Positions 35,561 through 44,537 are shown, numbered from the stretch's first letter. The stretch: 64,000 nt of DNA from Halodesulfovibrio sp. (GCF_015482765.1 NZ_JADMLB010000076.1:80809-144808), one strand, 5' to 3'. The notes: a model not told the origin generated them from the letters alone. A program made the numbers and translations.

Positions 35561-36721
35561 CTATTCGTAGGTAAACCCTTTGTTACCGGAAAGAATAGGA
35601 TATGGTAACAGTTGCGATACCATAATCATTTTCACATCGCCCTTATCAGGTTCAACTGCTGCAAGAATTCCTCGCCCAAATTCAAACAGGAACTGGCGAT
35701 CTTCAGCTGTCGGGGCAATCACAGATCCGTCAGGGGCAAGTGCTGCAACTGCACGAAAATCATATTCACCATCCGCCACGGCTTTCAAAATCGCAGTCTT
35801 AATTGCGGAAACTTTTTCCTTTGCAGTTTCAACGTTACAGCCCACATACGTTTTTCCGGAACGAGTAAGAACAGCAGCACCTACTGGAACTTTTGAGTAC
35901 GGAGCATATGCATTTATCGCGGCTTCAGAGGCTGCTTCAAACAACTTGTTCATATCCTCTTCGTAAAGCTCAGGTACAAACCATTTTCGATAGATACGAT
36001 CATATTCGCCAGAAGCTACTACGCGTTGAAAACCTTTATTCACCATTTCAAGAATGCGTCCCTTATCACGATTTACCGCAACAAAGGCTTCTGTAATTCG
36101 CATCAAGCTACCTACCGCACTAATTTTTCCATATTTAAAACGCTGCAGGTAATAATACGCCGTTTGTTCTGGCCCACAATACGCCTGAACCTCGTCGCGT
36201 CCCAATGCATGAATAGCATCAACTTTTGTGCGGAATGGCTTAATATTCATACCACCGAATTCTTCAAGAACACGCTGCTGAAAAGAGCCACGTTTCACAG
36301 AAACCCTTTGCCCGCGAAGCAACGTGATATTGCCAACACGATTCGGCGTTTTGGTAAACAAACGAATCTTCATTGGCAACGTCGGTTTCTCCGAAAAATT
36401 AAAAAGCAAACTACGCTGTTTTGTTTTTGCCATGCCGGTTGTTACATCAATTGAGCCGGAAGAAAGCTCCATCAAAACATGATCCCAAACAAGTGGACGC
36501 GTTACTAACTTGACGTTCTGTCCTTTAAAAATTGCGCGGATCAAATCAACGTCAAACCCGACAGCTTTTCCTTTAGCCTCTTCAAAAGAAAAAGGAGGAA
36601 ATTCTCTGTCAAAACCATATACAACACGTATAGGCGCTTCTGCATATGCCTGTGGCACGACAATCAAAGAACATAGACTCAGGGCAAGACCCATAAATAC
36701 AGCGAACATTCGACAGCGCAT
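35561..36721 (-). CDS. Periplasmic solute-binding domain fused to a zinc-less cytidine deaminase-like domain
   Basis: The 386-residue protein has a signal peptide (1-27), a family-3 solute-binding domain (about 30-250; FPPFSFEEAKGKAVGFDVDL, SSGSIDVTTGMAKTKQR) and a C-terminal cytidine deaminase fold (about 254-386). The deaminase part keeps NAYAPYSKVPVGAAVLTRSG and the substrate-side GCNVETA (Asn296, Glu298). The zinc motif CAERTA reads SAIKTA (305-310) and PCGACRQ reads PTAEDRQ (337-343). All three zinc Cys and the catalytic Glu are therefore lost. It is probably a periplasmic nucleoside-binding or sensory protein without deaminase activity. AGGAG precedes the ATG. It is monocistronic. Function is inferred from residues only. 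Confidence 0.85.
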   Translation of the reverse strand: MRCRMFAVFMGLALSLCSLIVVPQAYAEAPIRVVYGFDREFPPFSFEEAKGKAVGFDVDLIRAIFKGQNVKLVTRPLVWDHVLMELSSGSIDVTTGMAKTKQRSLLFNFSEKPTLPMKIRLFTKTPNRVGNITLLRGQRVSVKRGSFQQRVLEEFGGMNIKPFRTKVDAIHALGRDEVQAYCGPEQTAYYYLQRFKYGKISAVGSLMRITEAFVAVNRDKGRILEMVNKGFQRVVASGEYDRIYRKWFVPELYEEDMNKLFEAASEAAINAYAPYSKVPVGAAVLTRSGKTYVGCNVETAKEKVSAIKTAILKAVADGEYDFRAVAALAPDGSVIAPTAEDRQFLFEFGRGILAAVEPDKGDVKMIMVSQLLPYPILSGNKGFTYE

Positions 36722-36819
36722 TACTATCTCCTAAAAATAAACATGCTTTCCAATAAGCCTGCGTACATTTCAACAAAAACGTGCCTTTAGAACGTGTCCA
36801 TTCTACCTGCGAAACAAAA

Positions 36820-36901
36820 GAAAAGGCAGCGTACAATACTCTTCGGCACAACCTGCAAAAACTGTAGGTAATGCCGCAAGTACCGTACTGCTGCCTTTTT
36901 T
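36820..36901. terminator. Long three-segment hairpin, bidirectional terminator
   Basis: An outer stem AAAGGCAGC/GCTGCCTTT, a middle CGGCA/TGCCG stem and an inner ACCTGCA/TGTAGGT stem form one 80-base hairpin with U-rich ends on both strands. It follows the hypothetical gene at 36914 on the minus strand. Confidence 0.65.
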
Positions 36902-36913
36902 TGACGTATTTTT

Positions 36914-37705
36914 TTAATTCTTTTTCAAACGTGCTAAAATTTCTTCGATCTTTTTCCGGTCTCTTCTAAAAATTTCTGAAGCATACTTTTTAATTACTGC
37001 CTCAACAGTGTGACCAGTGCGAAGCTTTTCGTCTAATGGTGGAAGTTCCGGCAACTGCATTTCTTCCAGTTCGTCTTTCGGTACCAGCAACATGCACATA
37101 TCTTCACCGGGCACACAGCCGACTTCACTGTTAATCGTTCCAACAGCGCGCTGCTTTGCGACTTTATCCACATCCATTCCACGAACAACACTCAACACCT
37201 GTGTTGGCGCATGATCGCGATTCACTTTAACAATTCGGGCATTCAGCTCGTCACACCAATCCATATATCGGTAATACCCTGTTGTTCGACCATATTTTTC
37301 AACCGTATTCTTCTTGTAAGTTGCACCATGCAGGAAAAACTCAAACGCTGTTTGCATTTTATCGTATGTTTGCAAAACACATTTTTTATATCGCCCTTCA
37401 GCGGTCAACGCGAAAGGTAACGGCATACTCAACCAAGGGTCAGTAAATTCTACACGATGCATAAACTCTACAGGAACTTCGAGAATACGAAATAGTTTTT
37501 CAACATCACGCTCACTGGTCAATAATGCTATCAACTGGGCACAAGTGTTCAAGGCACGCTGTTCTGCCAGCCGAATATCACTTTCAGTCCGCTCAAAAAG
37601 CTCACGTTCATCATCAATTGCTTTACGCGCACCAAAAAAGCCGTTCGCTATATCGACCATAACTTCGCCCTGTAAGGCCGATGAAAGAGAATTAAAATTT
37701 GTCAA
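36914..37705 (-). CDS. Protein of unknown function (263 aa)
   Basis: I do not recognise this family. It is soluble, without signal peptide or membrane segment, and is mostly helical. Charged helices occur near residues 25-65 ([20 protein letters not shown]) and at the C-terminus ([18 protein letters not shown]). The middle contains [20 protein letters not shown] and [16 protein letters not shown]. The start is TTG at 37705, 8 bases after a strong AGGAGG, so the unusual codon is well supported. It is divergent from cinA and followed by a long hairpin terminator. Nothing in the sequence shows a catalytic motif. Confidence 0.8.
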   Translation of the reverse strand: MTNFNSLSSALQGEVMVDIANGFFGARKAIDDERELFERTESDIRLAEQRALNTCAQLIALLTSERDVEKLFRILEVPVEFMHRVEFTDPWLSMPLPFALTAEGRYKKCVLQTYDKMQTAFEFFLHGATYKKNTVEKYGRTTGYYRYMDWCDELNARIVKVNRDHAPTQVLSVVRGMDVDKVAKQRAVGTINSEVGCVPGEDMCMLLVPKDELEEMQLPELPPLDEKLRTGHTVEAVIKKYASEIFRRDRKKIEEILARLKKN

Positions 37706-37816
37706 CGTGTCTGCCTCCTGTTCTTCGTGCTATTCTACATTGCAGGCAGAGAATCTAGCAAGCACTCCTTGCTATGCTTCTCTCACAATGATAGCGAGTA
37801 TTCAGGGAGTTATCTT

Positions 37817-38305
37817 ATGCATATTCCAGAATTATCGTCTCAGATTGTAGAACTTGGTGAGATTCTGCGCCAAAATAAATACATGCTCGGCACCGCAGAA
37901 TCATGCACCGGCGGGCTTATTTCTATGCTGCTTACAGAAGTATCAGGTTCGTCAGACTGGTTCAAAGGAACCATTGTTTCTTACGCTAACGAAGTTAAAG
38001 AAAACCTGCTCCATGTTTCTCACGAGACATTGGAACAGCACGGAGCAGTTAGTGAACAAACTGCGCTTGCCATGGTGCGGGGGCTTCAAAAAACACTGCA
38101 GGTTGAACTTGCTATTTCTGTAACAGGCATTGCAGGCCCTACCGGCGGTACAGAAGAAAAACCAGTGGGAACTGTTTGGATCGGCTTTGCTCTCGGCACT
38201 CAGCAGTTTGCTCAGCATCATGTCTTTACCGGATGCAGATCTGATGTCCGCTATCAAACGGCTATGGCAGCCATCACTACATTACTGCATGAATTAAAAC
38301 GATAA
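37817..38305 (+). CDS. pncC: Nicotinamide-nucleotide amidase (CinA C-terminal domain protein)
   Basis: The 162-residue protein is the CinA C-terminal domain alone. The active-site block [22 protein letters not shown] has the catalytic Ser, followed by [28 protein letters not shown] and [21 protein letters not shown]. It deamidates NMN in the pyridine nucleotide cycle. ATG 37817 has GGGAG upstream and begins the fold; an earlier in-frame start at 37727 would add 30 unrelated residues. The N-terminal MoCF-like domain of full-length CinA is absent. It is monocistronic with a terminator. Confidence 0.92.
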   Translation: MHIPELSSQIVELGEILRQNKYMLGTAESCTGGLISMLLTEVSGSSDWFKGTIVSYANEVKENLLHVSHETLEQHGAVSEQTALAMVRGLQKTLQVELAISVTGIAGPTGGTEEKPVGTVWIGFALGTQQFAQHHVFTGCRSDVRYQTAMAAITTLLHELKR

Positions 38306-38314
38306 AAATACAAA

Positions 38315-38352
38315 AGAAAAAGGCAGCCATCAGGCTGCCCTTTCTTTTTATC
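38315..38352 (+). terminator. Intrinsic terminator of pncC
   Basis: The stem AAAGGCAGCC-ATCA-GGCTGCCCTTT is followed by a T-rich tail. Confidence 0.92.
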
Positions 38353-38432
38353 CATGATCACAAGAGTTGTGTGCATTACAACGATTCTACTCTTGCATAC
38401 TACGCCGTTATGAAACGGATAGCTCTTGAATA

Positions 38433-38918
38433 CTACGCGAGATAATCCCCGCGATTCAATTTAAACTGTTCGGTCACGGTCATAACCTCAAGCTCATTAC
38501 GAACATTGTCCAACTCTGGAAACTCTGCTTCCAAAGATGGCGCAGTCTGTTTGAGCGTAGCAAGATTATGGGCAAGCTCTTTCAGGGTTCCGAATGCACC
38601 TTTAAGGTCAGGAGTGCCCTGTGTACTGATCTGAATGGAATATTTTTCCCACTGATCAAGAATGCCTTCAAGCTCATTTGCCACCTTATTCGGATCAACA
38701 GCAGTCTGTGCAACATGCTGTGGATCTGCATTTAAACGCGGGTCAAATGCAATAGAACGGGTACCGGGAGGCAACAGTGCCTCAGATGCAGACTTACTCT
38801 GCAACTCAAGTTCCTGAGAAAGCAGATTATGAAAACCGTCAGCTGCCCTTTTTGGAGCTTTAGTTACCTGATTCTGCTTTGCTATCGATGTGATCTGTTC
38901 TGTCGTATTAATTCTCAT
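38433..38918 (-). CDS. Protein of unknown function (161 aa)
   Basis: I do not recognise this family. The 161 residues contain no signal peptide or membrane segment. The N-terminal 50 residues are polar and likely unstructured, with FHNLLSQELELQ. The C-terminal half is helical (ANELEGILDQWEKYS, LKGAFGTLKELAHNLATLKQ, VRNELEVMTVTEQFKLNRGDY). The disordered start followed by helices recalls small flagellar or secretion accessory proteins, but no motif proves it. The ATG at 38918 has GGGGAT upstream. It is a single gene. Confidence 0.75.
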   Translation of the reverse strand: MRINTTEQITSIAKQNQVTKAPKRAADGFHNLLSQELELQSKSASEALLPPGTRSIAFDPRLNADPQHVAQTAVDPNKVANELEGILDQWEKYSIQISTQGTPDLKGAFGTLKELAHNLATLKQTAPSLEAEFPELDNVRNELEVMTVTEQFKLNRGDYLA

Positions 38919-39103
38919 AACAATATCCCCGGCGATTAGGATTTACTCCTAACGAAGCAAAGAGCTTGCCAAAACTTGTGAACCCTTGAAAACCGTAGCT
39001 TTTCATTTTTCGGGTCATTATCATGCGGAATTTTCTGCCTATTCTTTACAGCGAAAACTGCACAACTCCTGCAACCTACATAAGAACGTTATCCTTGTCT
39101 ATC

Positions 39104-39133
39104 TTCACAGAGTATGTGTATATGGTGTATAAA
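39104..39133 (+). promoter_or_regulatory. Candidate promoter of uspA
   Basis: TTCACA (39104-39109) and TATAAA (39128-39133) are 18 bases apart. An overlapping alternative is TTGTCT (39095) with TATATG (39119). Either would start transcription 40-60 bases before uspA. Confidence 0.4.
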
Positions 39134-39185
39134 ACAAAGCAGTTAACCGCTATAGACAGATACTCGTTATTCCTCAGGAGGTAGT

Positions 39186-39635
39186 ATGGTTGCTATAAAA
39201 AAAGCTGTTGTGGCTGTCGATTTTTCTGACGAAAGTACCTACATCGCAGAATATGCAAGACTTTTTGCTGAAAAATTCGATGCCGAACTGATTGTTGTTT
39301 ACGCGGCTCCTTCCTTAAACCAGTATGTTGGCTTCCATGTTCCACCAAATACGATTGAATCTTTCGTGGGTGAAATTGTTACCGGTGCTGAAAAAAGCAT
39401 GGATGATTTTCTGGAAAAACATTTCACCGGTATCAAAACTACCGGTAAAGTTGTTACCGGCTTTGCTGCTGAAGAAATTCTGGAAATTGCTGCCGATGAA
39501 AAAGCGGATCTCATCATTATGGGAACTCATGGCAGAACCGGTATAGATAGAATTCTGTTCGGTTCCGTTGCTGCCAAAATTGTACGCGGTGCAGATATTC
39601 CGGTACTTACTGTACGTCCGGATTTTGCAGACTAA
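39186..39635 (+). CDS. Universal stress protein
   Basis: The 149-residue UspA-fold protein starts KKAVVAVDFSDESTYIAEYA and carries the ATP-binding motif IMGTHGRTGIDRILFGSVA, ending VRGADIPVLTVRP. The Gly-X2-Gly-X9-Gly-Ser pattern indicates an ATP-binding member. AGGAGG lies before ATG 39186. It is a monocistronic gene between terminators, as is common for stress-induced usp genes. The stress signal is unknown. Confidence 0.93.
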   Translation: MVAIKKAVVAVDFSDESTYIAEYARLFAEKFDAELIVVYAAPSLNQYVGFHVPPNTIESFVGEIVTGAEKSMDDFLEKHFTGIKTTGKVVTGFAAEEILEIAADEKADLIIMGTHGRTGIDRILFGSVAAKIVRGADIPVLTVRPDFAD

Positions 39636-39672
39636 CAACTGCCACTTGCGATATACATTTTAGTAGTCTATT

Positions 39673-39706
39673 CAAAAGGACGGCTCGTAACGGGTCGTCC
39701 TTTTTT
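39673..39706 (+). terminator. Intrinsic terminator of uspA
   Basis: The stem AAAAGGACG/CGTCCTTTT with a 13-base loop is followed by further T residues. Confidence 0.9.
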
Positions 39707-39864
39707 ACTGCGCACCATTCTACGGTGCAGACATTGCTCAACTATTGTCTAACTAAGGGCTATTACAAGGCTTTATCATGTCAGGTTTATTAATAACCAG
39801 CCTGACATCGATGCTTTGATATGCCAAAAACGTATTGAAAAAACATTGGGAAAAGGGGCAATAC

Positions 39865-40986
39865 ATGAGCTCAAAAGTATGTGTATGTGAGACAGTTCGT
39901 GAAGAGGTAAAAAGCTTTTCACCTTACACGGCAGGAAAGTCCATTGACGAAGTTAAAGAGGCATATGGCCTTGACTCCATCATTAAACTTGCAAGTAACG
40001 AAAACCCGCTGGGTACATCTCCGCGTGTACAGGATGCTATTAAACTTCATGCAGCATCTGCGTTCCGTTACGGGCAGGTAGGCACACCACATCTTATTGA
40101 AGCCATTGCACACCATTTTCATATCCCTGAAGATACCATTGTTACCGGAAACGGTTCTGACGAAGTTATCGACATGCTTATCCGTACTAAAGCCACACCG
40201 GGTAAAAGTAACATTGTCGCCTTTGAACCATGTTTCTCAATGTATCAGGTACTCTCTCGCCTATGCGGTATTGAATTCCGTCAAGCTCCGTTGAACAGCG
40301 ACTTCACATTCGACTGGGACAGCCTGCTCGCGCTGGTTGATGACCAAACCGCTGTTGTATTCATCACTACACCGGATAACCCTTCCGGCTATGCTCCGGA
40401 TGTAGAGGAAATTCTTTCCTTCCACGCAAAACTGCCTGAAAGCTGTCTGCTTGTTGTGGATGAAGCATATATGGATTTTGCTGAAAATCTTGACCGCTAC
40501 TCCATGATGCCCCGCTTTACTCAATACGAGAATGTCTGTGTACTAAGAACATTCTCCAAAGCGTTTGGACTTGCAGGCCTCAGATTAGGCTTCGGGGCTA
40601 TGCACCCGCAGCTTGCAGAATACCTGCGGCGCATCCGTGCACCGTTCAACGTAAATGTTCTAGCAGAACAGGCAGGTATTGCCGTTCTGAACGATACACC
40701 TTTTATAGAAGAAACTCTGCGTGTAACGCGTGAAGGACGCGAATTCCTGACCAAGGAGTTAGAAGCGTTAGACTTTAAGGTGTATCCGTCACTCGCAAAC
40801 TTTATTATGGTAGAAGCTCCAAAAGATGGCAGCTACCTTAATGAAGAGCTGCTTCAACGCGGGCTTATTATTCGCCCTCTTGTAAAAGGCTACAACCTTC
40901 CAAAACACTTACGCATCACCATAGGTACAGCCTATGAAAACAGCGTGCTTATTTCTGCCCTCAAGGAGATACTTAATGCAGAATAA
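39865..40986 (+). CDS. hisC: Histidinol-phosphate aminotransferase
   Basis: The 373-residue class-I/II aminotransferase has IIKLASNENPLGTSP at the start, NGSDEVIDMLIRT, TTPDNPSGYA, the PLP-Asp block VVDEAYMDF, the PLP-lysine in RTFSKAFGLAGLRLGF and the C-terminal LRITIG. It transaminates imidazole acetol-phosphate in histidine synthesis. ATG 39865 is preferred: AAAAGGGG is 6 bases upstream. A TTG at 39835 would have no site. The end overlaps cmk by 11 bases, so hisC and cmk are translationally coupled, separate from the hisB-hisA cluster. Confidence 0.93.
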   Translation: MSSKVCVCETVREEVKSFSPYTAGKSIDEVKEAYGLDSIIKLASNENPLGTSPRVQDAIKLHAASAFRYGQVGTPHLIEAIAHHFHIPEDTIVTGNGSDEVIDMLIRTKATPGKSNIVAFEPCFSMYQVLSRLCGIEFRQAPLNSDFTFDWDSLLALVDDQTAVVFITTPDNPSGYAPDVEEILSFHAKLPESCLLVVDEAYMDFAENLDRYSMMPRFTQYENVCVLRTFSKAFGLAGLRLGFGAMHPQLAEYLRRIRAPFNVNVLAEQAGIAVLNDTPFIEETLRVTREGREFLTKELEALDFKVYPSLANFIMVEAPKDGSYLNEELLQRGLIIRPLVKGYNLPKHLRITIGTAYENSVLISALKEILNAE

Positions 40987-41641
40987 CCTGCGCGTCGTAA
41001 CTCTCGACGGTCCCGCCGGTGTAGGCAAGACAACTCTTGCCAAACGCGTTGCACAGGAACTTTCCATTGCATACCTTGATACAGGAGCAATGTTCCGTAT
41101 TTTCGGTTGGAAATTCGGTGAAGCTGCACCCAAAATGTCTGAAGAAGAGCTGGAAGCACATATTGCTCAGTACTCCTTTACTCTATCAGGCATCGGGTTC
41201 GACTCTGTTCTTTCAGTAAACGGTACTCCTGTAGGAGACGAAATCCGTACTGAAGAAGTCGCCGCTCTGGCTTCCACGGTTGCCAAGCTCCCTGTTGTAC
41301 GTGATGCATTAAAACGAGTTCAGCGTGAAATAAGCACCCAGACCTCTCTTGTTGCAGAAGGACGAGATATGGGGTCTGTTGTGTTTCCTCAGGCTAAATT
41401 TAAATTTTTCCTTGATGCGACAGCGGAGGAACGTGGTTCCCGCCGTTTCAAGCAATTACAAGAAATGGGCAAACCAGCAAACCTCGATCTTATCATTTCC
41501 CAAATTAAAGAAAGAGACATGCAGGATAGAACCCGTTCTGTAGCCCCGCTTGTTGCTGCTGACGACGCCCATATTATTGATACTACCACACTAAATATCG
41601 ATGGTGTTTTTGCTGCTATCATGGAGCACTTTGCAGAATAG
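40976..41641 (+). CDS. cmk: Cytidylate kinase
   Basis: The 221-residue NMP kinase has P-loop LDGPAGVGKTTLAKRVA and the CMP-binding block AYLDTGAMFR. It also has LVAEGRDMGSVVFPQAKFKFFL and a C-terminal LID region (RDMQDRTRSVAPLVAADDA). It phosphorylates CMP and dCMP. The ATG at 40976 is chosen because AAGGAG lies 7 bases before it; a longer in-frame start at 40934 lies inside hisC. A strong terminator follows. Confidence 0.94.
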   Translation: MQNNLRVVTLDGPAGVGKTTLAKRVAQELSIAYLDTGAMFRIFGWKFGEAAPKMSEEELEAHIAQYSFTLSGIGFDSVLSVNGTPVGDEIRTEEVAALASTVAKLPVVRDALKRVQREISTQTSLVAEGRDMGSVVFPQAKFKFFLDATAEERGSRRFKQLQEMGKPANLDLIISQIKERDMQDRTRSVAPLVAADDAHIIDTTTLNIDGVFAAIMEHFAE

Positions 41642-41665
41642 CTTCTGCAGCATTCTTTCAGAAAA

Positions 41666-41710
41666 ATAAAATACTCCTGTCACTGCACGTGGCAGGAGTA
41701 TTCTTTTTTA
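41666..41710 (+). terminator. Intrinsic terminator of hisC-cmk
   Basis: The stem AATACTCCTG-TCA/TG-GCAGGAGTATT is followed by a T run. Confidence 0.92.
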
Positions 41711-41890
41711 TGAGAGTTAGTACACACATACAGGCACAACCATGCAAAATAGTTACATTACACACGATAACAACTTTTAACACATTGTTAACGTCACTTA
41801 TGGCATAGTTTCCACAATTGAATTAATTTTTCATCTATCAATTTTTCTGCACATTGCTTCTTAATACAATGAAACCATATCAACACTATT

Positions 41891-42394
41891 ATGAAACCCA
41901 CAATCACAGAGGCAGAATTACGATTTCTGCTCGACAAACACGAAATTGATGAAGATCAGCTAAGACAGGTAGAACATCTTGATACCTGTGCTTCAGTTCT
42001 GCGTGCTTTACGCGTGCTATACCCCGAAAAAAACCGAAGCTATATTGCACTCTTCATCATCTTTTCTATTCTCAATCCGTTAGAACACAAGCTCATTACT
42101 TCAACTCATCCTCAAGAGCTTTTACTCATTCTAACATTGGCTACCAATGGAATCGGATTGCTTATTCTTAAATTCCACGGTGCAGATTGGATTACGACAT
42201 GTCTTGATGATGTTCAATTGGGGCTGCTTCCACCAGTAACAGCGTACAAATCCGGACTCATCACCCTGTCGGCTGTATTGTTTCTAATGCCGGGTGTTAT
42301 GTTCAGCATAATAGGAGCATTCCTTCTGCTACCTCCCGTGACAACCCTTCTTGCGATTTACTTGCAAAAAGGCATCTTACAAAAATTCGAATAA
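41891..42394 (+). CDS. FxsA-like membrane protein with extra N-terminal region
   Basis: The 167-residue protein has a hydrophilic N-terminus (1-45, LRFLLDKHEIDEDQLRQVEH) and then about four hydrophobic segments. The C-terminal half (DDVQLGLLPPVTAYKSGLIT, LFLMPGVMFSIIGAFLLLPP) matches the FxsA pattern, in which a LTPGFxTDxxGxLLLLPP-like motif precedes the last helix. FxsA was first known for suppressing phage T7 exclusion; its normal role is unclear. No clear ribosome-binding site precedes ATG 41891. It is monocistronic. The family call is moderate. Confidence 0.6.
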   Translation: MKPTITEAELRFLLDKHEIDEDQLRQVEHLDTCASVLRALRVLYPEKNRSYIALFIIFSILNPLEHKLITSTHPQELLLILTLATNGIGLLILKFHGADWITTCLDDVQLGLLPPVTAYKSGLITLSAVLFLMPGVMFSIIGAFLLLPPVTTLLAIYLQKGILQKFE

Positions 42395-42427
42395 AAAAAG
42401 CCCCTGTCGGAAACGACAGGGGCTTTT
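42393..42427. terminator. Bidirectional terminator between FxsA-like gene and uraA
   Basis: AAAAGCCCCTGTCG/CGACAGGGGCTTTT with a GAAA loop has A and T runs on both sides and lies between convergent genes. Confidence 0.93.
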
Positions 42428-42452
42428 GCCTTACTTGGACGGTAATTTCAGG

Positions 42453-43694
42453 CTATGCACGACTTTTCGGTAGAATGAGATTCAGAATAATACCGATGAT
42501 ACCGGCAAGACCGATACCTTTGAGGCTGAATGCACCAGCGTGGAACGCCATGCCGCCAACGCCGAACACAAGAATAACAGCGATGATTGCAAGGTTACGC
42601 GGCTCCATGAGATCCTGACCAGCACGAACAAGAGAGTTCATGCCTACTACAACAATAGTACCGAACAGCAGTACAAGAATGCCACCCATAACAGGTACCG
42701 GAATAGTTGCAAGAACAGCACCCAGCTTGCCTACAAAAGCAAGGCAGATAGCAACGATGGATGCCCATGTCATAATACCCGGGTTGAAAGATTTTGTAAG
42801 TGCCACAGCACCGGTTACTTCGGAGTAGGTAGTGTTAGGAGGACCACCAAGCATAGAAGCAAAAGTTGTCGCAATACCATCACCGAACATTGTACGATGA
42901 ACACCCGGTTCTTTAATGTAGTTTTTGCCGGTAACTGCACCAATGGCAAGAACATCACCAACGTGCTCAATCGCAGGAGCAATAGCAACCGGAACAATAT
43001 ACAGAATAGCTTCCCAGTTCCATTCAGGAGTTGTGAAGTCAGGTACAGCAAACCAAGGAGCATTTACAATCGGAGAAAAGTCTACAATACCGTAGAAAAG
43101 ACTCAATACGTATCCAACAACGATACCGCAAAGGATTGGAATGAGTCTAAGCATACCCTTACCACACAAGGAAACGAGAATTGTTGTGCCAAGAGATGCC
43201 ATAGAAATTATAAGAGCAGTCGGCTCAGCAATCAGCTGAACGGCACCGTCACCGGTTTTACCGAGCGCGTTAAATACAGCAACAGGAGCAAGCATAAGGC
43301 CGATAACCATAACAACTGGACCTGTTACGATAGTTGGCAGTACACGCTCAAGAATCTGCGGCCCCTGAATTTTGATGAGAACTGAAAGTCCCATGTACAG
43401 AAAGCCGGAAGCAGCAAGGCCACACATGGTAGCTGGGATGCCCCAAGTCTGTACGCCGTAAATGATTGGTGCAATGAATGCAAAAGAAGACGCAAGAAAG
43501 ATTGGTACAGAACGTTTGGTAACCAGCTGGAACAACAAGGTTCCAACACCGGCGGTAAAGAACGCCACGTTCGGGTTAAGTCCTGTGAGCAGCGGAACAA
43601 GTACAAGAGCACCGAATGCTACAAAAAGCATCTGAGCGCCGAGCAGGCAGTCTTTAAGCCTAAAAGAATATTCCGTATTTACGTTTGACACCAT
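42453..43694 (-). CDS. uraA: Uracil permease (NCS2 family)
   Basis: The 413-residue, roughly 14-helix transporter has the NCS2 blocks FVAFGALVLVPLLTGLNPNV, PAIEHVGDVLAIGAVTG with the substrate Glu, MLGGPPNTTYSEVTGAVALT with the proton-linked Glu and C-terminal GLAGIIGIILNLILP. It imports uracil with H+ and works with Upp. AGGAGGGA touches ATG 43694; GTG at the next codon has better spacing and could be the true start. It lies 193 bases after upp on the same strand, separated by a terminator-like hairpin and a promoter-like palindrome. Confidence 0.94.
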   Translation of the reverse strand: MVSNVNTEYSFRLKDCLLGAQMLFVAFGALVLVPLLTGLNPNVAFFTAGVGTLLFQLVTKRSVPIFLASSFAFIAPIIYGVQTWGIPATMCGLAASGFLYMGLSVLIKIQGPQILERVLPTIVTGPVVMVIGLMLAPVAVFNALGKTGDGAVQLIAEPTALIISMASLGTTILVSLCGKGMLRLIPILCGIVVGYVLSLFYGIVDFSPIVNAPWFAVPDFTTPEWNWEAILYIVPVAIAPAIEHVGDVLAIGAVTGKNYIKEPGVHRTMFGDGIATTFASMLGGPPNTTYSEVTGAVALTKSFNPGIMTWASIVAICLAFVGKLGAVLATIPVPVMGGILVLLFGTIVVVGMNSLVRAGQDLMEPRNLAIIAVILVFGVGGMAFHAGAFSLKGIGLAGIIGIILNLILPKSRA

Positions 43695-43737
43695 TCCCTC
43701 CTACTGTGGGTGTTCGTCACCCATTTTTTCATCAAAT

Positions 43738-43774
43738 AGCGCAACCCATTGATATAATATATTATATCTGCGCT
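43738..43774 (-). promoter_or_regulatory. Nested palindrome with promoter-like core in the uraA leader
   Basis: AGCGCA (43738-43743) pairs with TGCGCT (43769-43774) around the perfect 18-base palindrome GATATAATATATTATATC (43751-43768). The palindrome holds TATAAT on each strand, a perfect -10. It may be the uraA promoter, an operator or a leader hairpin. Confidence 0.45.
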
Positions 43775-43794
43775 AAATCATATCCTGACCGCCC

Positions 43795-43862
43795 AAAAAA
43801 AGAGCACCCTTCCCCCGAGTCGCGCTTTCAAAAGAAAGCAAAACAGGGGGGTCAAATGCTCT
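43795..43862 (-). terminator. Intercistronic terminator between upp and uraA
   Basis: On the minus strand, GAGCA/TGCTC and CCCCC/GGGGG arms enclose an inner GCTTTC/GAAAGC hairpin and are followed by seven T residues. It would reduce or end upp transcription before uraA. Confidence 0.75.
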
Positions 43863-43887
43863 TCCCGTTCAAAAACGGTTCGAAACT

Positions 43888-44514
43888 CTATTTAGTTCCG
43901 AAAATCTTATCACCAGCGTCGCCGAGACCTGGTAAAATATATCCGTGCTCATTGAGTCGTTCATCCACAGATGCAGTGTAAATATCTACGTCAGGATGCG
44001 CTGCAACTACACGTTCAACACCTTCTGGTGCTGCAACGAGAAACAAACCGATAATTTTTTTGCATCCAGCTTTTTTGAGCAAGTCGATAGTAGCGATAAG
44101 GGTACCACCGGTTGCGAGCATTGGATCAAGAATAATTGCGGTACGTTCTTCAATATTCTTTGCGAGCTTAACGTAGTATTCTTCAGGCTCAAGAGTTTCT
44201 TCATTACGGAACATACCAACAACGCTAACTTTAACGCCAGGGATCATGTCCATAATACCGTCCAGCATACCAATGCCGGCACGGAGAATTGGAACTACGG
44301 TAGCTTTCTTTCCTTTAATCTGGTCTACTTCTACAGAGCCAGCCCATCCTTCGATGGTGCATTTTTCGGTCTCAAGACCTTTAGTTGCTTCGTAGGTAAG
44401 AAGACGACAAATTTCATTGGAAAGTGCACGGAATTCTGCAACAGAAATATCTGCTTCACGAATTCGTCCGAGTTTATGTTTGACCAGCGGATGGTCAACC
44501 ACGTAAACAGCCAC
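43888..44514 (-). CDS. upp: Uracil phosphoribosyltransferase
   Basis: The 208-residue enzyme makes UMP from uracil and PRPP. It has [18 protein letters not shown] at the start, [13 protein letters not shown], the PRPP loop [20 protein letters not shown] and the C-terminal uracil-binding [18 protein letters not shown]. The start is GTG 44514: AAGGAG lies 6 bases upstream. A strong terminator-like hairpin sits only 25 bases before the ribosome-binding site. It is followed by uraA on the same strand. Confidence 0.96.
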   Translation of the reverse strand: MAVYVVDHPLVKHKLGRIREADISVAEFRALSNEICRLLTYEATKGLETEKCTIEGWAGSVEVDQIKGKKATVVPILRAGIGMLDGIMDMIPGVKVSVVGMFRNEETLEPEEYYVKLAKNIEERTAIILDPMLATGGTLIATIDLLKKAGCKKIIGLFLVAAPEGVERVVAAHPDVDIYTASVDERLNEHGYILPGLGDAGDKIFGTK

Positions 44515-44537
44515 ATCGGCCTCCTTGAGCGATTGCT

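Noticed and set aside
42540..43385. A 281-codon plus-strand frame opposite uraA
   Set aside because: It is antisense to a well-supported permease, is rich in Asn, Ser, Thr and Arg, and has no domain-like sequence.
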